A stretch of DNA of 64,000 nt. Origin: Adiantum capillus-veneris (taxonomy: Eukaryota > Streptophyta > Polypodiopsida > Polypodiales > Pteridaceae). A program made the translations under genes and the position numbers. The stretch covers positions 81,959,525 through 82,023,524 of the forward strand of contig CM043958.1 of NCBI GenBank assembly GCA_014529385.2, in the 5' to 3' direction. Shown here piece after piece: positions 55,566 through 64,000 of this stretch (positions are counted from its first letter, which is position 1; each line of letters opens with the position of its first letter). Under the pieces are notes generated by a model, which ran no database searches, was not told the DNA's origin, and saw nothing but the letters and a program-made list of their open reading frames with translations.

Positions 55566-57180
55566 GTGTGTGTGAGTTAGGGGACTTTTCCCATATCTTC
55601 TTAAAAACCCTCAGCTAGCTAGTCATTGTGCTAGTTGAGCCAAAAAAATATAAAAATATAGAAAATATAAGTATATTATGGCCCATTTGTGTGTAAATAT
55701 TTTATTGTATATAGGGCCTAAATAAAAGGATTTTTCATAATTATTTTGGTATTTATTTAAATATTTCTACCTATGGTGTGTTATTTATGCTATGTACATT
55801 GACTCACCATTACCATATTTTTTCTTACCATTTTGCATACTCTTTATTCCATATAAAAATAATTTCATGCAAGCTTCTCTTATTTTTGGTGTAACTTCAT
55901 CCCAACAAAAATCCAAAAAAACTAGTTTTATTTATGTGTATATTTTTTCACTATTGTGACTTTTCCTTCCTACATCTATTCTCTTTTACTCTCATAAATT
56001 AGAACACCAAAAATATTCATCTTTTTATGGTAGACTTATAATGAGAGATTTATTTTGACCCCTTTATATTTTTTCCACATATATTATTTATATTTGACAT
56101 GTACATATTTTCTTAGACTCCTCAATATTTGATTTTCTTAGTTGTACTATTCACTTATATCATGATCTCAACAATATCTTCAATTATAGACCTACCAAAT
56201 AAGGTCAAGGGTATGTGGAATGCATGCATGCACCATGGGGAGCTCACTCTTGGAGGTATTCAAAAGAATCATCCAAAGAAGGACCTCACAAGGACCTTGT
56301 GCAGTGGAAAAAACAGTCGGTTTTGCTAAATTTTTAAAGATCACATGCTCCCCGAATTTTAAAAGGTGATACAAACAAAATAGGTAGCTCGTGGGCTGAA
56401 CTTTCACCTCAAATTTTTTCATATTTTTTTGAGCTACGAGCTGTGAGCTATGATTTTATTGGTGGACCCCAGTTTGCCCATGCTATGCAGCCACACTCCC
56501 TCTTCCACTTTACCATTTTCCTCTTTCACACACACCTCTCTACTCATCATCCCCACCTCTCTCACCACTCCTTTCTACACCCTACTCACCTTCTTCTCAA
56601 CCTTGAAGAATAAGAGAAACCATGGTGAACTCATGTCTCCTACACACACTTCCATTCCAAAATTGACCACCTAGTCTCATTTTTCCTCATCCATATTACC
56701 CATATCTATCAAAAAACCATAAAATTCAGCCTCTTCTCTTGAAGGACAGCATCATGGTGATTGATTACTCATATTCAATTACCTTGGCTCCCAAAGGAAG
56801 GTCAAGAGTGAAAAAAGCGTACCGTCAAAGCTAGTGGACCGTCAACAAGCGTCAAAATTGACCCTACTCAAGACACTTGGAGCATCAACATTGTAAGAAA
56901 TCCATGTTTTCTTACCTATTAAGAGTTTTTTCTTCCTTATTTGTATCCTACTTGGATACTCCCATTGTAAATATCCAATTCCATTTGTAAATCAATAAAA
57001 TAACTAACTCTACTAATTTACTAACACTAACCTACTATGAAAAGTCCTATCACCTCCACTTCTCTCCTCTCTCTCTTCTTCATCTATCCACACCAACTTC
57101 TTGATAATTCCAAGCAAAATAAATTAGATAAGTGCTGAAAATCTAACCCAACCATGGTTAGAGGAGTAACCCTAGCCTTC
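55566..57180. other. AT-rich region without a recognised gene
   Basis: Long A/T runs at 55620-56130, pyrimidine-rich stretch at 56500-56600, no frame with a domain. The left end of element H may lie in its right part. Confidence 0.45.
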
Positions 57181-57846
57181 AAAATTGCTATAAAAGGAGG
57201 GTGTAGCTAGCACAAAGGGAGAGCCATAAGCAAGAGCACTATGCTATAGCTTGAGAAGCCAAGCTCAAACTCTCTAGAAGGAGCTCTTGAGTGGAAGCTC
57301 ATTGTCTATGCATGTGCATGTGTTGTAATAGGGGTGATTAGCAAGGGAGCTCTATGACATTGTAAGAGAGAGTGGTCATCAATTGAGAGTAGGAAATCTA
57401 TCATTTCTCCTACTAGTGTAAGCCCAACATTTGCTGAATCAAGGAGGGTGGATTTGGACTAAGCTTGGCCACTTTGTCTCTCTTCCAACGTGAAGTAATG
57501 GACAACAATGATGTGTAAGTGTCTTGGTGTTTTTTTTAAGTTCTTGATAGCTTGTCTCTGGGTGTTGTCATCAATTTAGCCATAAATTCCACATACTGTA
57601 AGAGGGCGACAGGGTGGAGAGAACTCCCCTGGCCTTAAGACAGTGATTGGGGTGGCTTTTCTTATGATGTGTTGTGGTGTAATTTACTCAAGATATGTTG
57701 AACAAATACTAATCTCACTTTCATTGGTCATGACAGATTTGTAAGAAGGTATTAGTACAACAATCACCCCCTCCCCCTTCCCTCTTTTTCTTACATATAT
57801 AATTGTGTTTGCTTGATCACTGTTGAACATTTCAAAGCAGCCCGAG

Positions 57847-57914
<68 letters not shown>

Positions 57915-58089
57915 GCGTCCTAGTTCACATCCAAAACTAGGTGGTACCCCAAATTTGTGTAGGGTTAGGTTGCGGGTTTGTGTGTGTGTTTATTGTTTTT
58001 TCCAACCCCAACCCAAGTGAGCAACACGGGAGCCTAGAAGGGTGCTTAGAGGCCACTCTTCTTGTTGCCCGCCCCGGACCGCCTTAAAT
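57181..58089 (+). repeat. Probable 5' LTR region of element H
   Basis: A TATAAAA box at 57189-57195 upstream of the H primer site and a (CT)n microsatellite of about 32 units at 57848-57912. The partner LTR is beyond the window, so neither LTR boundary is proven. Confidence 0.4.
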
Positions 58090-58108
58090 TGGTGCCCCCA
58101 CTGAGGAC
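58090..58108 (+). other. Candidate primer-binding site of element H
   Basis: TGGTGCCCCCACTGAGGAC, in the form (TGG...) and place expected between LTR and gag. I cannot assign the tRNA. Confidence 0.4.
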
Positions 58109-58179
58109 GGCTTGTGTATTTTTGTGAAGGCTCAACCTTTAGCATAATCAAGTAGCTTGCATGAATCACGAGAATTTGT

Positions 58180-58617
58180 ATGATCCCTTCATTCCCATTG
58201 CAAGGCAAAAGGTACACATACATAATTGTTAGTACTAAGTTGCAATTTCAACATGTAATTCGTAGAATTTTAGGTCCTCTTAGGTTGGCAGAGATAAATG
58301 CATCAGTAAATCCTTTTATTTTGCCTCTCATTAGTTACGACCTTAGTTTGGACGTCTATATTTTTGTTTTGTTTTAAGAATTAGGTCATGCATAGACCAT
58401 GGATAATGGCCCAAGAATAGAGGTTTTCCCCTTTCATTTCACTCCACACATTAGAATAAACATTACAATTAGTAGAAAAATCCATTTTCAACAACGTATG
58501 GTGTTCATGTTTGGTGCCCAAAGAGTAGGAGAAATTCTCGCATCACCAAACCCTGTCATCCTGCCTCTTATTGATTATCATAGGTCATTTGATGTGAATA
58601 TTTTTATTTTGTTGTAG
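58180..58617 (+). pseudogene. Element H upstream repeated module (two copies), in gag phase
   Basis: Two frames, 58180-58377 and 58399-58617, have related C-terminal halves: LAEINASVNPFILPLISYD against VGEILASPNPVILPLIDYH, then LSLDVYIFVLF against RSFDVNIFILL. Both are in the same phase as gag (58702 on), separated only by stop codons. They may be a duplicated N-terminal part of Gag or a small upstream ORF. No family recognised. Confidence 0.5.
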
Positions 58618-58701
58618 AATAGATTGCAATTTAGAAAACATTATTGTGTAAATTTTTTAAGAAAGAAAAAACAAAAACGTGTTCACTTTGAAACCGATTC
58701 A

Positions 58702-59226
58702 ATGGAGGCCCAATGCCAAATGTCCGGATATCCTCTTTTCTTTGGAGAGCCTGGAGAGGATGCAGAATTATTTTTAGCAAATTTCAAGATGTCTTGTCGT
58801 ATCAAGAGGATAGTAACTGATCAAGAACGTGTAGAGATGTTTGAGGTGGTCCTTAGGAAAGATGCTAGCACTTGGTTTAACTCTTTGCCTGAGAAAGTTA
58901 AAGGGAATTACACGGAAGTTGTGAATCATTTCAAGAGATACTTCTTTGATCCCCAAAACACTCAAAAGCTATGGCAAGACATTGTTTCTCATAAGCAAAA
59001 AGACTTAGATGACTACTACTTGTACAAGCAAGAGTTTCTACGTCTTTGGGCTGTATGGGTGAGAAATGTTGCTAACCCTGGTGATGGTGCAGAGTTCCTC
59101 AAGAAGGATAGGTTCATAGCCGAACTCTTTTCTGACCTTAAGATAAAAGTTGAGGCCGTAAACCTGCTACCTTTGAAGCAGCTGAAACTAGGGCTGCTGA
59201 GAAATATAGGAAACTCAAGTGCTTAA
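58702..59226 (+). pseudogene. Element H gag
   Basis: ATG at 58702 (MEAQCQMSGYPLFFGEPGED) chosen because the capsid domain starts there, although the phase is open from 58624. Retrotrans_gag marks: DAELFLANFKMSC, LRKDASTWFNSLPEKVK, LDDYYLYKQEFLRLW. A frameshift near 59190 leads to AAEKYRKLKCLRGEVP in another phase before the zinc-knuckle frame. Confidence 0.82.
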
Positions 59227-59429
59227 GGGGAGAGGTTCCAATAGAAGGTCTTAGACCCAAAGGTAAGTCACAAGAATCAACATCTAGGGAGCTTCCTGAG
59301 GTAACGGCGGAAGTGATTGAGAAGTTAAATGAATCTTTAAGCAGCTTGTCAATTCACCTTGCATAAGCTGTAGGTCCAAAGGGACATGCAAAAAAGTCTG
59401 AAGAGTGAGATTCACGACCTAGGAGAGTC

Positions 59430-60890
59430 TTGCAATGTTGGAATTGCGGAGAGTCTGGACATGGGATGTATAATTGTCCTTGGCCCCGTGGGGAGCCAGG
59501 GAGACCTAACTTGAATTACCCAGTGATGAATGCAGGTGAAGGAACTGGTCAACAACCAAGGCTTCTACAAAGACCAAATGGATCAAGACCACCTCCACAA
59601 GGGGTAGAAGGAGCTCCACCTTTGCCAGATCCAAATGTGCATGTGGTAGAGGTGACAAACTCAAATGAGGTTGACATGGAAGCAAATGGCATTAAGCGTG
59701 GCCGAGGAAAAGGTAAAGAGAAAGAAGGTGTCACATCACAGAGTGACCATGGACGAGGCAAGAAGGCAAAGGAGACCAAGGAAGCTAAGAGAACTCGACG
59801 TCGTATCAATCTCCAAGACTTCCCTCTTGGACATGGTATGGCTCCATACAACCTATTGGAAGACATGAGAGGTAAGGGTCCTGATATCTCATGGCCTCAG
59901 TTTCTTGCATTATGCCCACAAGCTAGGAGGGATTTAACGAAGGCAGTTAGCACTAGGAGAAAGATAAAAGAGAGTTTTCCTGTTGTAAAAATTGCACATG
60001 CTGAAATGAATGAGGATATTACACATGTGCTAGATTGTTACATCAAAGGAAGATTGGTTAGGAAAGTTCTAGTGGATGGGGGTGCACAAATTTGCATCAT
60101 GACAGAAGAACTCATGCAAAGACTAGGCATGCACATCCATGAGACACCTGAAATTAAAGTCAAAATGGCAAACAATAGCAAGGCTAGGTGCGTAGTAATT
60201 TGTAAAAACGTCTCTGTGGAGGCCTTTGGCATTAAGAAGGCAGTGGATTTCTATGTCATGTCTACCAAAGGAAATGGTTACCCATTTATCCTAGGGAGAC
60301 CATGGCTAATGAAAATGAGAGCTTTGCAGGATTGGGAGAGTGGAAAGCTAATTTTCAGGAATGACAATCATAAGAAGGTTGTCTTTGACATGAAGGAGCA
60401 ATGCCAAGAGGAGCTCCATGAAGAATCATCTCAAAGTGAGACGGAGGAAGGCTGGACCGATAGCACTTCAGAAGGAGAAAGTAGCGGCAGCATTACTGAA
60501 GAGGAGTCTTCCATCGAAGTCATGGGGGTAAGGTTTAATCCAAACAACCAAGAGACCTCTTGCCCAGGTTTGGAAGAGGTAGGTTCCCAAGAGAACCAAA
60601 ATGTGCAAGATGAAGGAATGTTAGAAGGTATGTTGTCTACAACACTTACAAAGGACAAAAGAGAGGAGTTCAAATGTGTGCTAAGGAAATTTCCTAGGCT
60701 TTTTGCTAAAGACTACACCGATGTGCGTGGAATAGATGCTGTTCAACACAAAATTGAGTTGAAGCCAAAGGCCACACCTAAAGCTCAGAAGCTACAAAGG
60801 CTAGGAGTCATCAAGGAGCAGGCTTTACTCAAGGAAGTAAGAAAGCTTCTAGCAGCAGGTTTCATTTATCCAGTGGAGAATTCAGAGTGA
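59430..60890 (+). pseudogene. Element H nucleocapsid, protease and RT start
   Basis: Zinc knuckle CWNCGESGHGMYNCP directly at the start, a basic region (KKAKETKEAKRTRRRINL), a protease with VLVDGGAQICIMTEELM near 60070 and YPFILGRPWLMKMRALQDW near 60285, then an acidic linker and the RT entry LLAAGFIYPVENSE. A TGA at 60888-60890 stands where the family has W (SEWVSP); the same phase continues. Confidence 0.87.
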
Positions 60891-61970
60891 GTCTCTCCCG
60901 TTGTTGTCACTCCTAAGAAAAATGGCAAGTGGAGGGTGTGTGTGGATTACCGTCCGCTCAATGAGGCAACAAAAAGAGATCACTTTTCCCTCCCATTTCA
61001 GGATGAGATACTAAATGAGGTAGCTGGTCATGAGAAGTACACTGTGTGTGATGGCTACTCGGGTTACTTTCAAATAGGTATCGAATTGGAAGATCAGTTG
61101 AAAACAACCTTCATCACTCCTTGGGGTTGTTATGCTTTTAGAGTCATGCCATTTGGATTGACAAATGCTCCTGCAACTTTCCAACGCTTCATGAACATGG
61201 TGTTTCAAGCATTCTTTGAAAAGTCCATTAGGGTCTTTATTGATGATTTTTGCATTTATAGCTCAAAATCATTGCATCTACAAAGGGTAGAAGAAGGTCT
61301 AAAGAAGCTCTACGACATGGGAGGTCAACTCAACCCCGACAAGTGTCACATAGGTGAGCATGAAGTGATCTTGCTTGGTCACAAGGTTTCCTATAAAGGT
61401 ATTGAGGTGGATCCTTCAAAGGCAAAGGCTCTTATTGAGCTCCCATCACCCAAGAATCTCAAAGAGGTCATTTCATTTATTCAAAAGGTGAAGTATATGT
61501 CACGCTTTATTCACTTAGCTTCGGAGTTGCTTCATCCTTTGCAAAATTTGACACAACAAGTAGAATTTTCATGGTCTGATGAGCTTGAAGAGTACTTTTG
61601 TAACATTAAAGTCATTTTGTCAGAGCTACCAACACTCATGCCTCCTTGTTGGGAGTACACATTCTTTGTTAGCTCTAGTGTTGGAAGGGAAACAATTGGA
61701 GCGGTTTTGCTACAACAATATCCCCGTAGTACCCAGATGCGACCCATCTACTTTGCTAGTAGGGTCATGAATGCTTTGGAGAGAGGCTACACGGAGGTAG
61801 AACTCATGATGCTGTCTCTCATGTTTGCGGTGAGAAATTTTAGATCCTACTTGCTACCAAAACCTTTTGTAATTCTCACTGCAGAAAATTTATTTCCTTG
61901 GGTGTCATCTCAAATGAATCTTAGCACCAGGATCTCAAAGTGGATTATGGAATTGCAACAGTTCCAATAA
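60891..61970 (+). pseudogene. Element H reverse transcriptase and first RNase H
   Basis: PVVVTPKKNGKWRVCVDYRPLN, DGYSGYFQI, FRVMPFGLTNAPATFQRFM, catalytic VFIDDFCIYSS (FIDD), GGQLNPDKCHIG and LLGHKVSYKGIEVDPSKA. The first RNase H follows (YTFFVSSSVGRETIGAVLLQ, YFASRVMNALERGYTEVELM) but its usual first catalytic D is replaced in FFVSSSVG, consistent with decay of this domain once a second RNase H is present. A TAA at 61968-61970 breaks the phase. Confidence 0.88.
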
Positions 61971-63491
61971 TCTTTCAAGGTAGAAGATACTGTGCATGCA
62001 CAATTGGCAGGGATCCTTACTTATAGGATACATGAGAAGGAGATTAAGGTGCCTGAAGTAAAGACCCTACCATGGCCACCACCTAAAAGTATTCCTAATG
62101 CTTTTACCTTGTTCTTTGATGGAGCTTTTCGACAAGTCACAGGAAAAGCAGGGGGAGGGCTAGTATTGCTCAACCCAAGTGGAGAGGTGGTCATGAAAGA
62201 GAAGTTCAATCTACCAGGTTCAACTAGCAACAATGAAGCAGAATACGACACACTACTTCATGGTTTAAAGATATGCATTGGCCAAGGTATACAACGTCTC
62301 ATGGTAAAAGGGGATGCACTTCTCATTGTGAAGCAAATTTTAGGCATTTGGGCATGCAAGAATGAAAGCTTAAGGACAAAATTTCATGCCATTCGTAGGA
62401 TGTTTAATCAGTTTGAAGAAGTGCAACTATATCATATTCCTAGGAAACAAAATGAAGATGCCGATTTACTTGCACAACAAGCAGTTACATGTGTTGAGAA
62501 AGAAGTGCAGGTCATCATGGTGGCAGCAACTGTCAAGCAACCGAAATACCAGGGATTGGAGTCATTGACTCCCATTATTAGCTACATTTTGGAGGGTGAG
62601 TTTCCACAAGACTTCACGAAGGCTCAGAAGAGGAGACTCATGAAAAAGTCAAGCGCGTATCTCTTTCTAGAAGGATACCTCTATCAAAGAGGGAAGGATC
62701 AAGTGTGCAGAAGAGTACTTACTATCAAGGAAATTCCAGCCATTCTAAAAGGTTTGCATGAAGAGGCATGTGGTGGTCATTTTGCCCAAGAGATAACTGT
62801 GAAGAAGATTTTGCTTGCGGGGTATGTTTGGCCAAGTCTGCATGTGGATGTTCAACATTGGTGTAAAAGTTGTCACAATTGTCAGGTAAATGGGAATAGA
62901 AGATTGGTGTATGGTCCAAGGCAAATCGTGCTTGCAAATGGACCCTTTGAAAAGTGGGGCATTGATGCTATGGGTCCTCTCCCTAGGACAAAAAATGGTA
63001 AACTCTACATTCTAGTGGCGGTAGACTATATGACTAGGTGGGTGGAAGCACAAAGTGTGGCAAAGATAACTGAGAGAACAGTGAGCAAATTTGTCTACAC
63101 TCACATTTTTTGTAGAACACCTTTGGAGATTGTTTCTGATAATGGTCCAGGGTTTAGAAAGGGCTTGCTCACCGAGGTCTGTGAAGAACTTCACATTCTA
63201 CATCGTCATAGTACACCCTACTATCCCCAATCCAATGGTCTGGTAGAAAAATCTAATGGTGTCATTGCAAGCATCATTAGAAAGATGGTGAGAAACAAGA
63301 CAAAGTTGTGGGACGACTTCTTGGATGGTGCCTTGTGGGCGTATCAAACCACATATAGGGAAGCCACGGAGTTTACACCATTTCACTTGGTCTATGGTCA
63401 AGAGGCTTTACAACCAATTGAGCTCAACATCCCAACAATACGACTTCATGGCAAAGCAGCAGAAGATGATCAAGAAGCATGGATGGATTGA
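61971..63491 (+). pseudogene. Element H second RNase H and integrase
   Basis: Archaeal-type RNase H: FTLFFDGAFRQVTGKAGGGL, TSNNEAEYDTLLHGL, LMVKGDALLIVKQI and RKQNEDADLLAQQAV keep the D-E-D-D set. Integrase: HEEACGGHFAQE...CKSCHNCQ zinc finger, GPFEKWGIDAMGPLP (D), VSDNGPGFRKG (D), SNGLVEKSNGVIA (E), and the tail LWAYQTTYREATEFTP with LVYGQEALQPIEL. Open for 499 codons, ending in TGA at 63489-63491. Confidence 0.9.
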
Positions 63492-63890
63492 CTTCTTACC
63501 TTAGCTGAGCTTGAGTGGAAAAGAGAAGCAGCATACGAGTGCTACAAGAGGAAAGCTACGCAAGCGAAGGGGAAGCTTGACAAGAAACTAAAGGACAAAG
63601 GCATCAATGAAGGAGATCTTGTGCTAAGGTATGACAATCGACTCGACAATCGTTTTGATGCCAAATTTGAAACTAGATGGCAAGGGCCATACATAGTTAA
63701 GAAGGCTTTCAATTCAAGTTACTATCAAAATATGGACTTGAATGGGATAGAGCACTCCAGGAAGGTAAACGGGTATCGCTTGAAGCCCTATTTGAGTCGC
63801 CTTCTACCAAAGGATCTACCAAAGATCTGTCAAAGGGCAGCTCTCTCATGTAAGTATTGTTACATGAAGCATGATTGTAACTCTAGCTAA
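63492..63890 (+). pseudogene. Element H integrase C-terminal domain
   Basis: Same phase as the integrase across TGA 63489. KDKGINEGDLVLRYDNRL and ETRWQGPYIVKKAF form the C-terminal SH3-like fold of gypsy integrases; EHSRKVNGYRLKPYL closes it. Stop at 63888-63890. Confidence 0.85.
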
Positions 63891-64000
63891 AATTTTGAGG
63901 GGCCAAACAATGAAGATCTCGTCAAGGACTCTGAAGCACTCTCTTTGGAAAAGATGCTCTATGATGGTACATGAATCTACCATCATCCTGGGGAAGGGCT
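63891..64000 (+). other. Element H 3' region, cut by window end
   Basis: Non-coding sequence after integrase, ending with a purine-rich GGGGAAGGG. Too short to say whether the polypurine tract is reached. Confidence 0.4.

Larger units (their letters stand above)
58090..64000 (+). mobile_element. Ty3/gypsy Tat-type element H, truncated by the window
   Basis: gag, zinc knuckle, DGGA protease, RT, RNase H, a second RNase H, and integrase in order on the plus strand. The extra RNase H between RNase H and integrase is the hallmark of the Tat lineage. The pol frame is one phase for over 4 kb with only single nonsense codons (60888, 61968, 63489). The 3' LTR lies beyond 64000. A GGGGAAGGG purine run at the very end may belong to the polypurine tract region. 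Confidence 0.88.

Overview
The window looks like a repeat-rich stretch of a plant nuclear genome with large intergenic space. The grounds are plant-type Ty1/copia and Ty3/gypsy LTR retrotransposons, primer sites matching plant initiator tRNA-Met and tRNA-Asp, a Tat-type element with two RNase H domains, an intron with GT...AG ends, and long CT/CA microsatellites. The species cannot be fixed from the sequence; a fern, lycophyte or gymnosperm would all fit. I saw no tRNA, rRNA, CRISPR array or prokaryotic gene. Almost all coding matter is transposon-derived and broken by stops, frameshifts and deletions.

Left third (1-19.0 kb): a decayed gypsy gag (1-1345, minus), then copia A (1874-7008, minus, target-site duplication ATCAA). 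Next is a hAT-superfamily transposase gene (starting at 7847, plus) split inside its BED zinc finger by copia B (7941-12957, minus, GTTCA); the hAT gene resumes at 12963 and ends at 14940. Copia C (14954-19029, plus, CTATA) sits just behind the hAT stop codon. A and B are one family; B is younger by LTR identity (about 4 mismatches against about 17).

Middle (19.0-38.0 kb): a decayed minus-strand gene region with a protein-kinase-like part (20.56-21.72 kb) and a coiled-coil-like part (19.31-20.07 kb), a 272-bp tandem duplication (22.1-22.65 kb), and a gypsy gag with primer site (element I). The 5' LTR of I appears to be split by the 14-kb Ty3/gypsy element D (23971-38011, minus, CCATG). D has a long gag, a DGGA protease, RT, RNase H and integrase. 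After the integrase it carries a second, DTGA, retropepsin-like domain, a region of repeated W-x-P-K/R motifs and a further acidic ORF. This is the most unusual architecture in the window.

Right part (38.0-64.0 kb): two head-to-tail gag-protease remnants of a D-like gypsy family (F1, F2), with copia E (38665-41793, plus, AGGCT; same family as A and B, gag to mid-integrase deleted) inserted in F1, and element G (46853-52221, plus, TAGGG; gag and protease only, 1.6-kb LTRs) inserted in the LTR belonging to F2. A 3' remnant of a fourth A/B-family copia lies at 52437-52699. A small two-exon gene of unknown function with a G-box promoter is at 54850-55565 and is the only good candidate for an ordinary host gene. 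From about 57.2 kb to the window edge lies Tat-type gypsy H (plus), the best preserved pol, interrupted by only a few nonsense codons.
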